Below, piece by piece: positions 42,062 to 51,595 of a stretch of DNA of 64,000 bases. The translations under genes were made by a program, and so were the position numbers. The DNA lies in contig NZ_JARZHH010000031.1 in assembly GCF_029946515.1 (NCBI RefSeq), forward strand, positions 62,001 to 126,000. The letters are read 5' to 3'. Within the stretch, counting starts at the first letter, position 1. The number at the start of each line of letters is the position of its first letter. The DNA is from Polyangium sp. 6x1 (GTDB lineage: Bacteria; Myxococcota_A; Polyangia; Polyangiales; Polyangiaceae). Below the pieces are notes generated by a model that searched no databases, had not been told where the DNA came from, and saw only the letters and a program-made list of their open reading frames with translations.

Positions 42062-43782
42062 CACTGGTACGGGTTGTTCGGGTCGACGGTGCGGTTCGTC
42101 TTCTTGGTGCCGCCGGTCTTCATCGGATCCTCGGCGGTCGTGGTCGGCTGCGGGACGAAGATGACCTTGGTTTTTTCCTTCGACGTGTCCGTGGGTTGCG
42201 GCGTCGCCAGCGGAGCTGCGGCTTGCTGCTCGAGGACCATCTCGATCGTGCGGTCCTTGTCGAACGTCACGTCGCGGCTGCGCGTGGTGAAACCCGCGGC
42301 CTCGGCCTTGATGATATGCGTCTTGTCCTCGCGGGGGAACTTGCCGACGTAGGGGTTCGTCGTGAGCTCCTTGCCGTCGAGGAAGATCTTCGCGTTCGGG
42401 GGCGTGACGGTGATCGTCACCTCGATGTCGCCCGCGACCGGCGCGGCCGTCGCTTGCGTCGGCGGCGCGGGCGGGGGCTTTTGCGTCATGAACCAGACGC
42501 CCACGCCGATCGCAGCGACCGCGATGAGGCCGACCGCGCCGAGCAGGCCGCGCTTCGAGCCCGCCGCCGCCTGCGAGCCCGTGCTCGTCGCGGCGGCCGT
42601 CGAGGCCGTGAGCGAGGTCGGCGACGAGACGCCGTTCGTCCTGCGCGTGCCCGGCGACGAGAGATCCTGGCTCGACATCGCCTCGCGCGCGCCCGTCCGA
42701 TCGACTGACATCGGGCCCGACGCCGACGTGCCGTCGAGGTGCGGGAGGCCGATCGACTGGAACTCCGTCGTCGCCATCGACTTCGCGGCCTTGAGCTGCG
42801 CCTCGACGATCTGCTTGATCTTCGAGCGGTTCTCCTCGAAGTGCTTCGCGACGAGCTTGCCGACCTCGCGCAGCGAGGTCTTGTCGCCCATCTGATCGAG
42901 CAGCTCTTCGAGGGCGGTCGCGAGATCCGTCGAGGTCGCGTAGCGATCCTCGCGGCGCAGCGCGAGCGCCTTCATCACGATCTTCTCGAGGCCCTCGGGT
43001 ACGTCGGGATCGACCGAGCGAGGCGAGGGGATGTCGCCGTTGATGAGGCGGTGCAGGACCGTCAGATCCGGGATGCCCTTCCAGAGGCGCCGGCCCGTCG
43101 CGGCCTCCCAGAGCATCACGCCCGCGGAGAAGATGTCCGCGCGCCGGTCGACGCGCTCGCCGCGCGCCTGCTCGGGCGCCATGTACGCGACTTTGCCCTT
43201 CACCACGCCGAGGCGCGTCTCGGCCGACGAGTTCATCGCCTTCGCGATGCCGAAGTCGACGACCTTGACCTGACCGTCGTACGTGACGAACACGTTGTGC
43301 GGCGTGACGTCGCGATGCACGACGTTGAGCGGCGTGCCATCGAAATCGGTGAGCTCGTGCGCGTGGTGCAGGCCCGAGAGCATGTCGACGATGATGCGCA
43401 GGTGCATCGAGAGCGTGAGCCCGCCGTCCCGGCCGATCCGATGCAGGACGCGGTTCAGCGGCTGCCCTTCGAGGTACTCCATCGCGATGAAGTACCGATC
43501 GCCCTCCTGACCGACCTCGTTCGTCTGCACGACGTTCGGGTGCGAGAGCCGCGCCGCGAGCCGCGCCTCGTCGAGGAACATGCCGAGGAACTCGGGATCC
43601 GTCGCGAGCTGCGGGCGGATCTGCTTGATCACGCAGAGCTTGTTGAACCCTGCAGGTCCCTGCACGACGGCCAGATAGACCTCGGCCATACCGCCATGGC
43701 CGAGCTCGGCGATGAGCCTGTATTTGCCGAGGGTATTGGCCTCGGGCCCCTTCGTGACGCTGGACCCCTCCATGGTCGACAT
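42061..43782 (-). CDS. Ser/Thr protein kinase with periplasmic PEGA domain
   Basis: 573 residues. Kinase domain about 20-290 with a complete active site: 'LGHGGMAEVYLAVV', Lys in CVIKQI, HRDVTPHN, DFG and APEQARGE. A juxtamembrane segment of 130 residues carries many Ser/Thr and may be autophosphorylated. A transmembrane helix (about 425-445, 'GLLGAVGLIAVAAIGVGVWF') is followed by a PEGA domain ('VTITVTPPNAKIFLDGKELT', 'KTHIIKAEAAGF') and a Thr-rich tail ending NNPYQ. PEGA domains bind glycans or envelope proteins, so this is a candidate envelope sensor. It diverges from the chemosensory operon. Confidence 0.92.
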   Translation of the reverse strand: MSTMEGSSVTKGPEANTLGKYRLIAELGHGGMAEVYLAVVQGPAGFNKLCVIKQIRPQLATDPEFLGMFLDEARLAARLSHPNVVQTNEVGQEGDRYFIAMEYLEGQPLNRVLHRIGRDGGLTLSMHLRIIVDMLSGLHHAHELTDFDGTPLNVVHRDVTPHNVFVTYDGQVKVVDFGIAKAMNSSAETRLGVVKGKVAYMAPEQARGERVDRRADIFSAGVMLWEAATGRRLWKGIPDLTVLHRLINGDIPSPRSVDPDVPEGLEKIVMKALALRREDRYATSTDLATALEELLDQMGDKTSLREVGKLVAKHFEENRSKIKQIVEAQLKAAKSMATTEFQSIGLPHLDGTSASGPMSVDRTGAREAMSSQDLSSPGTRRTNGVSSPTSLTASTAAATSTGSQAAAGSKRGLLGAVGLIAVAAIGVGVWFMTQKPPPAPPTQATAAPVAGDIEVTITVTPPNAKIFLDGKELTTNPYVGKFPREDKTHIIKAEAAGFTTRSRDVTFDKDRTIEMVLEQQAAAPLATPQPTDTSKEKTKVIFVPQPTTTAEDPMKTGGTKKTNRTVDPNNPYQ

Positions 43783-44109
43783 TCACCTCGCTGGAGAGCC
43801 GGATCGGATCTGGGCGTGCGTGCTCCAGTACGCACCCCCACTGCAAACCATGCTACCGAAGAGTGCCCCTGGATCGCAATCGATGCGAGTTTTTGGTGCG
43901 CAAAAAAAAACGGGCTCGTGGTTCGCACCGAAAGCGTGGATCCAGGCTCGCACGTGACGTGGTGTCGCAGGGTACATCGAGCCCGGCGAAGGGCCGAAAG
44001 GGAGGCCCTCGCGCGGCGTGGCTCGCACGTCGCGGCCGTCCGGGGGGCGGTTGACGGAGGGGCCCGAGGTCGGGCACCGTGGCTCTCGTCGCATCGACGG
44101 GAGGCGCGC
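43783..44109. other. Divergent intergenic region between kinase and chemosensory operon
   Basis: 327 bp without a gene. It contains the dyad GTGCGT (43816-43821) / ACGCAC (43830-43835), the dyad GGTGCG (43895-43900) / CGCACC (43924-43929) flanking a nine-A tract (43902-43910), and a weak promoter toward the operon: TTGACG (44051-44056), 18 nt, CACCGT (44075-44080). Confidence 0.4.
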
Positions 44110-45297
44110 ATGACGACAAGGGCCGGTGTCGGTTTCTCGAACGAATCGTCCTCGACCGACGCGGGGACGGCGGCGGCGCAAGAGGCGCTGCGCACGCTCG
44201 GGAGCGGGGAAGCGGACATCGTCTTCGTCTTCGCGTCGACGAACCACGACTACGGCAAGCTCCTGCCCGCGATCCGCAAGATCACCGGCCCCGTGCCCCT
44301 CGTCGGCTGTTCGACCGCGGGCGAGTTCACGCACGCCCACGTCGGACACGGCTCGGTTGCCGTGATGGCGATCAAGAGCGACGTGATCCGCTTCCGCGTG
44401 GGCTTCGGCCGCGGCCTCAAGAGCATGCGCCAGAACGCGACGTCCGAGGCGCTCCGTTCGTTCGCCGCCGAGCACCGCGCCGCGCGCACGGCCGGCTTCG
44501 GGCACGCGACGTGTATCGTGCTGAGCGACGGGCTCGCGGGGCAAGGCGAGGACATCGTCGAGTCGGTGCACGCGAGCGCGGGCATGCTCGCGCAGGTCGT
44601 CGGCGGCGCCGCGGCGGACGACGCGAAATTCGCCCGGACCGATGTGTTCCTCGACGATCGGCACTACACGGACGCGATCGTCGTGGTGTACGCGTTCTCG
44701 AAGACGCCGATCGGCATCGGCGTGCGCCACGGCCTGTCGCCCGCGTGTCCGAGCATGATCGTGACGCGCGCCATGGACAACGTGATCCACGAGATCGACG
44801 GCCGTCCGGCGCTCCACGCTTACGAGCGGTTCGCGGCGGGGATCGGCGAGCCGATCACGGAGGCGAACCGCGACGCGTTCATGATCACGCACGAGCTCGG
44901 CATGCTGACCTCGAGCGGGGAGTACAAGATCCGGGCGCCGCTCAAGGCGACCGAGGGCGGCGGGATCGTCATGGCCTCCGAGGTGCCCGTGGGCGCGAGC
45001 GTCACGATCATGACCGGCAGCGAGGAGAAGCTCGTCTCCGCGGCGGAGCACGCGGCGCGCAGCGCGCTCGCGAACCTCGCGGGGGGCCGGCCGGGCGCGG
45101 TCCTCGTCTTCGACTGCATTTGCCGGCGGATTTTCCTCGGCGAGCAGTACAAGCGTCAGGTCGCGGCGTTCCGCTCGGTCGTGGGTCAGGACGTGCCGCT
45201 GATCGGCTGGGAGACGTACGGCGAAATCGCGCTCACGCCCGGGCAGCAGTCCGGCTGGCACAACTCGACCTCGGTCGTCGCGATCCTGCCCGACTGA
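44110..45297 (+). CDS. FIST-domain sensory protein
   Basis: 395 residues from ATG 44110; GGGAGG lies 5-10 nt upstream. FIST_N (about 30-215): 'ADIVFVFASTNHDYGKLLPA', 'PLVGCSTAGEFTHAHVGHGS', 'VGGAAADDAKF'. FIST_C (about 220-375): 'YERFAAGIGEPITEANRDAF', 'IFLGEQYKRQVAAFRSVVGQ', 'PLIGWETYGEIAL'. FIST domains are thought to bind small ligands such as amino acids and often sit beside chemotaxis or cyclic-di-GMP genes. As the first gene of this operon it is probably the input for the soluble MCP that follows, which has no sensor domain of its own. No signal peptide, so cytosolic. Confidence 0.9.
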   Translation: MTTRAGVGFSNESSSTDAGTAAAQEALRTLGSGEADIVFVFASTNHDYGKLLPAIRKITGPVPLVGCSTAGEFTHAHVGHGSVAVMAIKSDVIRFRVGFGRGLKSMRQNATSEALRSFAAEHRAARTAGFGHATCIVLSDGLAGQGEDIVESVHASAGMLAQVVGGAAADDAKFARTDVFLDDRHYTDAIVVVYAFSKTPIGIGVRHGLSPACPSMIVTRAMDNVIHEIDGRPALHAYERFAAGIGEPITEANRDAFMITHELGMLTSSGEYKIRAPLKATEGGGIVMASEVPVGASVTIMTGSEEKLVSAAEHAARSALANLAGGRPGAVLVFDCICRRIFLGEQYKRQVAAFRSVVGQDVPLIGWETYGEIALTPGQQSGWHNSTSVVAILPD

Positions 45298-45357
45298 AGC
45301 AGACGATCCGTATTGAAAAACGGGGCGACCGATCCGAAGCTGAGAAGCGGAGAGCAA

Positions 45358-46443
45358 GTGGCTGACAAGACGGAATCGAACGAGCAGAAAGAGCGCGATC
45401 CTGCGGCCCGCCGCGCGGTCACGCGGCGCAAGATCGACGTCTACCTCGATCGCATCGTCACCGACGTCGAGGCGATCGCGCGTGGCGACGACGGGCGCGA
45501 GCTCTCGCCTCCGCCGGGGGACGAGCCGCGCGCGGCCCGCCTCCACGCGGCGCTCTCCACGCTCGTCGATTCGAACCGGAAGGCCGGCCGTGGGGTCGCC
45601 GCCGCGACGCGCATGCGCACGCTCGGTCAGCAGGTCGCCGGCACGCTCGCCGAGCTGCTCGCGAGCACGCGCCAGCAGGCCGCGAGCGGCAGCCAGCAGG
45701 CCGGGATGGTCAACGACATCACGACGACCATCGAGGAGCTCAACGAGGTCGGGATCCAGAACGTCGAGAAGGCCGAAGGGATCATCCAGATCGCCGAGCA
45801 ATCGGAGCAGATCTCGCAGGACGGCCAGCGCGACGTCGTCGCCGCGATCGAGGGCATCGACCGGCTGCGCCAGCAGGTCGAGCTCATCGCGGCCAAGATC
45901 CTCGATCTGACCGAGCGCACGCAGCAGATCGGCGAGATCATCAGCAGCGTCAACGAGATCGCCGAGCAGAGCAAGCTGCTCGCCCTGAACGCCTCGATCG
46001 AGGCGGCGAAGGCCGGCGAGCACGGGCGCGGCTTCGCCGTCGTCGCGCTCGAGATCCGCACGCTCGCCGAGCAGTCGAAGCAAGCGACGCAGCAGGTGCG
46101 CTCGATCCTCGGCGAGATCCAGAAGGCGAGCCACAGCGCGGCGATGGTCACCGAGGAGGGCTCGAAGGCGGCGACCGAGGGCAGCTCGAAGGTGCGCCGC
46201 ATCGGCGAGCGCCTCGGACAGCTCGTCTACGTCATCAACCAGACGACGCGCGCGGCCCGGCAGATCACGGGCGCGATGCGGCAGCAGAGCCTCGGGCTCG
46301 AGCAGATCGCCCAGGGCATGAAGCAGATCAACATGGCCACGCAGGAGACGAAGATCAGCGTGGAGCAGGCCGAGGTCGCGCTCGATCGGCTCGCCCGATT
46401 GACGGAGCCGATCCGGGCCCACGACCACGGCACGGAGGCTTGA
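45358..46443 (+). CDS. Soluble methyl-accepting chemotaxis protein
   Basis: 361 residues from GTG 45358 (CGGAGAG just upstream); a TTG at 45313 is less likely. No transmembrane helix and no recognisable ligand domain: after a charged N terminus (1-60) the whole protein is the coiled-coil signalling hairpin. The tip reads '[20 protein letters not shown]' followed by [13 protein letters not shown], the highly conserved CheA/CheW contact. It is Gln/Glu-rich on both arms and so likely methylated by the CheR and CheB encoded downstream. It forms cytosolic arrays or associates with the FIST protein. Its stop overlaps the region where the CheW gene begins. Confidence 0.92.
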   Translation: MADKTESNEQKERDPAARRAVTRRKIDVYLDRIVTDVEAIARGDDGRELSPPPGDEPRAARLHAALSTLVDSNRKAGRGVAAATRMRTLGQQVAGTLAELLASTRQQAASGSQQAGMVNDITTTIEELNEVGIQNVEKAEGIIQIAEQSEQISQDGQRDVVAAIEGIDRLRQQVELIAAKILDLTERTQQIGEIISSVNEIAEQSKLLALNASIEAAKAGEHGRGFAVVALEIRTLAEQSKQATQQVRSILGEIQKASHSAAMVTEEGSKAATEGSSKVRRIGERLGQLVYVINQTTRAARQITGAMRQQSLGLEQIAQGMKQINMATQETKISVEQAEVALDRLARLTEPIRAHDHGTEA

Positions 46444-46445
46444 GC

Positions 46446-46868
46446 TTGGACGGCGGGGTGACGAACCTCGTCCTCACGCGGATGGGCGGCCGCCCGTGCG
46501 CGATCCCGTGCGAGCACGTGGTCGAGATCATCCCGCGTGTGCAGCTCGATCACGTGCCCGACGCGCCGAACGAGGTGCTCGGCGTGATCAACCTGCGCGG
46601 CCGCGTCGTGCCGGTGATCGATCTGCGCGGTCGTCTCTCGCAGACGAAGCCGCTGCCGTTCTACCAGCACCTCGTCATCGTCCGGGCCCCGAATGGAAAG
46701 CTCCTCGGGCTCGCGGTCGACGAGGTCCGGGACGTGGTGACCGTGCAGGAGGACGCGATCGAGAAGCCGGGGGAGATCGCCGGCGTACGTTCGCCGGGCG
46801 TCGTGCGTATCGAGGACGATCTCGTGCTCGTGCTCGGTCCAGAGGACGCCTACCATGGCTCGAGCTGA
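46446..46868 (+). CDS. cheW: CheW-like adaptor 1
   Basis: 140 residues from TTG 46446, chosen because GGAGG (46434-46438) is 7 nt upstream; TTG 46440 and GTG 46458 are alternatives. It is a single CheW domain: 'GGRPCAIPCEHVVEIIPRV', 'EVLGVINLRGRVVPVIDLRG', 'LGLAVDEVRDVVTV'. It couples the MCP to CheA. It overlaps the downstream CheR gene by 14 nt. Confidence 0.9.
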   Translation: MDGGVTNLVLTRMGGRPCAIPCEHVVEIIPRVQLDHVPDAPNEVLGVINLRGRVVPVIDLRGRLSQTKPLPFYQHLVIVRAPNGKLLGLAVDEVRDVVTVQEDAIEKPGEIAGVRSPGVVRIEDDLVLVLGPEDAYHGSS

Positions 46869-48279
46869 GGCCCGGCGCGCCCCGGATCCGGGTGTCGTGC
46901 GGCGCCTCGGAGAGCTGCTCCGCGCGCGGACGCGCCTGCAGATGCGGCCGCGCAACCTCGAGATCATCGAGCGCGTGGCCGAGCGTCGCGCCGCCGAGCG
47001 CGGCTCGCCCACGGACGCCTACCTCGAGCACGTCATCCTCTCGCACGACACGGCCGAGCTCGAGCCGTTCATCGCGGAGGTCACGGTCGGGGAGACGCAT
47101 TTCTTCCGCGGCCCGCCGCAGTTCGAGGCGCTGCGAAACGAGATCGTCCCTTCGCTTCTGCACAAGCGACGCAAGGAGCGCGTGGTCACCGCGCTCTCGG
47201 CCGGCTGCTCCACCGGCGAAGAGCCCTACTCGCTCGCGATCGTGCTGCGCGAGGCCGCGATGAACGACGGCTTCCGCGTCGAGGTCACGGGCGTCGACCT
47301 GAACCCGCGCTCCTTGCAGAAGGCCGAATCCGCGCGGTACTCGGCGTGGTCGCTGCGCGACGTGCCCGAGGTCGTGCGCCGCATGTATTTCCGCACCGAG
47401 GGCGACGTCTGGCACCTCTCCGAGGACGTGCGTCGTCTCGTGCGGTTCCGTCGCTTCGGCCTCACGGAAGGCCCGCTCGTGAACGTGTTTCCGAAGGGCT
47501 TCGATCTCATCCTCTGCCAGAACGTCCTTTACTACCTGGAGCCGGACGCGCGGCCCGAGGTCATCGCCTCGCTCGCGGCCGCGCTCGCGCCGGGCGGCGT
47601 GTTGATGTTCGGCCCCGTGGATCACGCCGGGGACGTGCCCGGGTGTCGAACGGTGCACGTCGGCGAGGTCGTGGTGTACGAGCGCTTCGGGCCCGTGAGC
47701 GTGCCGCCTTCCTCGCCGCGTGGCCGCAGGTACGCGCGCCTCTCGATCCCGCCCGCGCCCCTGCCGGCGCTGCGCGTCGAAGGTACGGTCGTGCCACCGA
47801 TCGCCGTCGCGACGCCTCCGCCCGCGGCGCCCGAGCCTGCGCCCGAGCCCTCGGCGACGAGCGCTCCGCCCTCGCTCGCGAGCACTGCGCCCTCGCTCGC
47901 GAGCGCCTTCGCGCACGCCGACGCGGGCAACCTCGAAGGCGCCCTCGCGGAGCTCGAAGCGCTGCTCGAAGAGGAACCCGAGGAGCCGCGGGCGCATTTG
48001 CTCGAGGGGCTGCTCCTGGTCGAGCTCGGCGGCTTCGAAGCAGCGCTCGACGCCTTCCGTCGCTGCGTGTACCTCGATCCGTCGATGATGCTCGCGCACG
48101 CGGGCGCGGCCGTGGCGGGCCTCCGCCTCGGCCGCTCCGATCTCGTCGAACGCCACGCCGCACGCCTGCGCGCCCTCACGGTCGCGCGGGGCAAGAGCGT
48201 CGACGCGCCGATCGAGGGATGGGACGGCATGACCGTGGGCCGGCTGCTCCGGCTGTTTCGAGACACCGAGATCCAATGA
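46855..48279 (+). CDS. cheR: CheR methyltransferase with C-terminal TPR
   Basis: 474 residues. CheR N-terminal helices (about 1-85) precede the SAM-dependent domain (about 90-285): 'VGETHFFRGPPQFEAL', SAM motif 'ALSAGCSTGEEPYSLAIVL', 'VTGVDLNPRSLQKAESARYS', 'FDLILCQNVLYYL'. It methylates Glu residues of the MCP. A Pro/Ala/Ser-rich linker (about 300-355) leads to two TPR units ('AHADAGNLEGALAELEALLE', 'HLLEGLLLVELGGFEAALDA') that may bind the CheB or the receptor. It overlaps both neighbours. Confidence 0.93.
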   Translation: MARAEARRAPDPGVVRRLGELLRARTRLQMRPRNLEIIERVAERRAAERGSPTDAYLEHVILSHDTAELEPFIAEVTVGETHFFRGPPQFEALRNEIVPSLLHKRRKERVVTALSAGCSTGEEPYSLAIVLREAAMNDGFRVEVTGVDLNPRSLQKAESARYSAWSLRDVPEVVRRMYFRTEGDVWHLSEDVRRLVRFRRFGLTEGPLVNVFPKGFDLILCQNVLYYLEPDARPEVIASLAAALAPGGVLMFGPVDHAGDVPGCRTVHVGEVVVYERFGPVSVPPSSPRGRRYARLSIPPAPLPALRVEGTVVPPIAVATPPPAAPEPAPEPSATSAPPSLASTAPSLASAFAHADAGNLEGALAELEALLEEEPEEPRAHLLEGLLLVELGGFEAALDAFRRCVYLDPSMMLAHAGAAVAGLRLGRSDLVERHAARLRALTVARGKSVDAPIEGWDGMTVGRLLRLFRDTEIQ

Positions 48280-48881
48280 GCGCCCGGGAAGAGAGCGTCT
48301 ACGAGAAGCTGCGCACCTCGCTCGCCGAGCTCGAGGAGAAGCTGCGCGAAGGCAAGAGCGGCGAGCGGGAGGTCCACCCGCGCATCCTCGCAGAGCGTAC
48401 CCGCCGCATCGCGCGTGAGCCGACGCGCCTCGATCGCGCGCCGGACTCGATCAGCTGCATCGTCTTCGAGCGGAGCGGGCGACGCTACGCCGTGCAGCTC
48501 GAGTCCGTCGACGAGGTCGGCCCGATGAGCCGGATCACGCGCGTCCCCGGCGTGCCGGCGTATTTCCTCGGCGTCGCCGCGCGCCGCGGCCGCATCGTCG
48601 CCGTCGTCGATCTGCCGCTGCTCTTCACGCCCGACGCGCGCTCCGAGACGGACGCCGAGCACCTCGTCATGGCGTCGAACGCGGAGGTCGTCTGCGCGGT
48701 GGCGGCGGACGCGCTCCACAATATCATCGAGGTCAACCGCCGCACGATCGCCAAGGCCATGCCCACGTTCCCCCCGCTGGTCCAGCGTCACACGCTGGGC
48801 GTGCTCGAGGATCGCACCGTCGTCCTCGATCTCGGATCGCTCCTGTCCGACCGCTCCTTGCGGGTCGAGGAGCGCGGCTGA
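48276..48881 (+). CDS. cheW: CheW-like adaptor 2 with coiled-coil N terminus
   Basis: 201 residues; ATG 48276 overlaps the cheR stop (ATGA). About 50 N-terminal residues form a charged helix ('VYEKLRTSLAELEEKLREGK') before a CheW domain ('SISCIVFERSGRRYAVQLES', 'VPAYFLGVAARRGRIVAVVD', 'LGVLEDRTVVLDLGSLL'). A longer CheW of this kind in myxobacteria can bridge separate arrays. Its stop shares a base with the cheA ATG (TGATG). Confidence 0.88.
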   Translation: MSAREESVYEKLRTSLAELEEKLREGKSGEREVHPRILAERTRRIAREPTRLDRAPDSISCIVFERSGRRYAVQLESVDEVGPMSRITRVPGVPAYFLGVAARRGRIVAVVDLPLLFTPDARSETDAEHLVMASNAEVVCAVAADALHNIIEVNRRTIAKAMPTFPPLVQRHTLGVLEDRTVVLDLGSLLSDRSLRVEERG

Positions 48882-51595
48882 TGGCGCTCGACGACGCGGC
48901 GTTCGAGGCCCTCTGCGAGACCCTTCGCAACGAGGCCGTCGAGCAGGTCGAGCGGATCGGCACGGCGCTCCTCCTCGTCGAGCGGGGCGCCGAGGGCACC
49001 GCGCGCGAGCAGCTCATCGACGAGGCGTTCCGGCAGGCGCACAACATGAAAGGCGCCGCGAGCTCGCTCGGGTTCACGCACACGGCGCGTCTCGCGCACG
49101 CGATCGAGTCGGTCCTCGCCTCGCTCCGCGCGATGGACTACGAGCGCACGCCCGAGGTCTTCGACACGCTGAACGCCGGCCTGTCGACCGTGCACCACGC
49201 GCTCCGCGTGGATCCGAACCCCGATCCGGATCTGGTCATCATGGAAGCGATCGAGGGGCTCGAAGCCGTGCTCCTCGCGTCGAAACCCTCGCCGGGCGTG
49301 CCGCTTCCGGCCCCGCCGCCGCCACCCGTCGTGCGGCCGGCCGACGGCATCACGGTCGCGACGCGATCGAGGAGCCCTCAGTCGATCTTGCGGCAACACC
49401 GAGCCGCCGCCGAGGCCGCTGCGCCGTCGCGCAACGTGAGCGCGGGCTACAACGAGCCGAAGACGAAGCACAGCGAGCCGCCGCCGCACCCGCTCGCGAG
49501 CTCGCCGCTCGTGTCCTCGCATTACGATGCGGCCCCGATCCCCGCGGGCTTCGGTCCTCCGCCGGTCGCGTTCAGCCCGCCCGCGGTCGGCCCGTACGGA
49601 CCCCCGACGGGATACGTCGCGCGCGCGGAGATCGGCGGCATCACGCCGCCGCCTGCACCTGTCCTCTCGCCGGGCACCTCGAGCGGCAGCGCGCCCGGTA
49701 CATCAGCGGGATCGCCTGGCACCTCGGCCGGCGCTGCGGTGGCGGCGGCGCGCTCGATGGCCGCAGGGGGCAGCGAGCGTGGTCCAAATCCGACGGGACA
49801 GCTCCCGAAGATTCCGAACGCCGCCGCGCCGCTTCGCTCCAGCACCGAGGAGACGCTGCGCGTCTCCATGAAAAAACTCTCGGCGCTCATGGCGCAGGTC
49901 GGCGAGCTCCTCGCCGCGCGTGTGCGCACCGATCAGCGCCTCGCCGAGCTTCGCGCCGTCCTCTCCGCGGAAGAAGAGCGCCTCAAGGCGCAGACCGCGA
50001 TCCGCGCGATGGTGCGCGACGAGGCGCCGGCGAAGCTCGAAGGCTGGTCCGAGCGCCTCGTCGAGGTCCAGAACGAGGACCTCGAGCACGAGCGCCTCCT
50101 CGTGCGCAGGCTGCGCGAGATCGTTCGCGCGTTCGAGGCCGACGCGCTCCAGTCGACGATCCTCTCGGGCCAGCTCCAGGAGGACATCCGCCGCATCCAG
50201 ACCTTCCCGCTCGCGAGCGTGCTCGAGCCCTTGCCGCGCGCAGTCCGCAACATGGCGCGCGAGTCCGGCAAGATGGTCGACCTCGTCATCACGGGCGCAG
50301 AGCTCGAGCTCGACAAGAAGGTCCTCGAAGAGCTGCGCGATCCGCTCTATCACCTCCTCCGCAACGCGATCGATCACGGCTGCGAGCAGCCGGGCATCCG
50401 CACCGCCGCGGGCAAACCCTCGCGTGGCACGATCCGCATCCGCGCCGAGCACCGCGGCGACGTCGTCACCATCACGGTGAGCGACGACGGCCCGGGCGTG
50501 GACATCGCCGGCGTGCGCCGCGCGGCCATCGCGTCGGGCCTCGCGACGGCGCTCGAAGCAGCCGAGATGCCCGAGCACCGCGTCCTCGAATTGCTCTTCG
50601 CGCCCGGCCTCACGACGCGCACCGAGGTCGGCGAGCTCTCGGGCCGCGGCGTCGGCCTCGACGCGGTCCGCACCAACATCGAGCGGCTCCACGGCACGGT
50701 CACGGTCGAGTCGCGGCAGGGCGTGGGGACGTCCTTCGTCATCGTCCTGCCGCTCACGATCTACGTCGTGCACTCGCTGCTCCTGCGCATCGGCGAGGAG
50801 CAGTTCGCGATGCCGATCTCCTCGATCCAGCGCATCTTGCGCATCAGCGCGACGGACGTGCTGGAGGTCGAGCGCACGCACGCGATCGTCGTCGATGGCC
50901 GCCCGATCGCGCTCGTCCCGCTGGCCACGCTGCTCGGCCTCCCGGTCGAGCTTCCTCCGCCGCCCGAGCGCATCCCGGTCCTGGTCATCGGCATCGGCGA
51001 GACCCGGTGCGCGCTCGCGGTCCGGGAGATCGTCAGTGATCAGACGGTCCTGGCAAAAAACCTCGAACCGCCGCTGGTTCGTGTACGGAACATCGCAGGT
51101 GCGACCATCCTGGGGGACGGCCGCGTCGTGTTGATGTTAAATCCCATCGATCTCCTCCGCTCGGCCTCCGGACGCGACGCCGACCGCTTCCGGGCGCTTT
51201 TGCCGAGGGTCGAAAACCGCCCCAAGCCGAGGCTCCTCTTGGTCGACGATTCTTTCACCACCCGCGCGCTCGAGCGATCCGTGCTCGAGGTCGCTGGCTT
51301 CGACGTCGTCGCAGTCGCGGACGGCAACGAGGCGCTCTCGGCGCTCGAGCTCGAGACATTCGACATCGTCGTGAGCGACGTCTCGATGCCCGAGATGTCG
51401 GGCCTCGAGCTCTGCTCGAACATCCGACAAAATGATCGCCTTCGGAGGCTCCCGGTCGTCCTGGTCACGTCGCTCGGCTCCGACGATGATCGACGCGCCG
51501 GCCTCGCCGTCGGCGCCGACGCCTACATCGTCAAGAGCGAGTTCGATCATGAGGTGTTCGTGAAGACCGTGAACGAGCTCGTGGGGAGGGCTTGA
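48881..51595 (+). CDS. cheA: Hybrid CheA histidine kinase with receiver
   Basis: 904 residues. HPt domain with phosphoryl His54 in AHNMKGAASSLGF. A long Pro/Ala/Gly-rich linker (about 140-325) stands where a CheY/CheB-binding P2 domain would be. Dimerisation helices (about 330-450) and an HATPase domain follow, with N box 'HLLRNAIDHGCEQPG', 'SDDGPGVDIAG' and 'GRGVGLDAVRTNIERLHGTV'. A CheW-like domain comes next ('SLLLRIGEEQFAMPISSIQR'). The C-terminal receiver (about 780-904) has Asp833 in VVSDVSMPEMSG and a Lys in IVKSEF where most have KP. No stand-alone CheY is encoded here, so output may run through the fused receiver. Confidence 0.95.
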   Translation: MALDDAAFEALCETLRNEAVEQVERIGTALLLVERGAEGTAREQLIDEAFRQAHNMKGAASSLGFTHTARLAHAIESVLASLRAMDYERTPEVFDTLNAGLSTVHHALRVDPNPDPDLVIMEAIEGLEAVLLASKPSPGVPLPAPPPPPVVRPADGITVATRSRSPQSILRQHRAAAEAAAPSRNVSAGYNEPKTKHSEPPPHPLASSPLVSSHYDAAPIPAGFGPPPVAFSPPAVGPYGPPTGYVARAEIGGITPPPAPVLSPGTSSGSAPGTSAGSPGTSAGAAVAAARSMAAGGSERGPNPTGQLPKIPNAAAPLRSSTEETLRVSMKKLSALMAQVGELLAARVRTDQRLAELRAVLSAEEERLKAQTAIRAMVRDEAPAKLEGWSERLVEVQNEDLEHERLLVRRLREIVRAFEADALQSTILSGQLQEDIRRIQTFPLASVLEPLPRAVRNMARESGKMVDLVITGAELELDKKVLEELRDPLYHLLRNAIDHGCEQPGIRTAAGKPSRGTIRIRAEHRGDVVTITVSDDGPGVDIAGVRRAAIASGLATALEAAEMPEHRVLELLFAPGLTTRTEVGELSGRGVGLDAVRTNIERLHGTVTVESRQGVGTSFVIVLPLTIYVVHSLLLRIGEEQFAMPISSIQRILRISATDVLEVERTHAIVVDGRPIALVPLATLLGLPVELPPPPERIPVLVIGIGETRCALAVREIVSDQTVLAKNLEPPLVRVRNIAGATILGDGRVVLMLNPIDLLRSASGRDADRFRALLPRVENRPKPRLLLVDDSFTTRALERSVLEVAGFDVVAVADGNEALSALELETFDIVVSDVSMPEMSGLELCSNIRQNDRLRRLPVVLVTSLGSDDDRRAGLAVGADAYIVKSEFDHEVFVKTVNELVGRA

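Noticed and set aside
42062-43846. Extension of the TPR-PEGA frame through the kinase gene
   Set aside because: That part is an off-frame shadow of the kinase; the signal peptide begins at ATG 42061.
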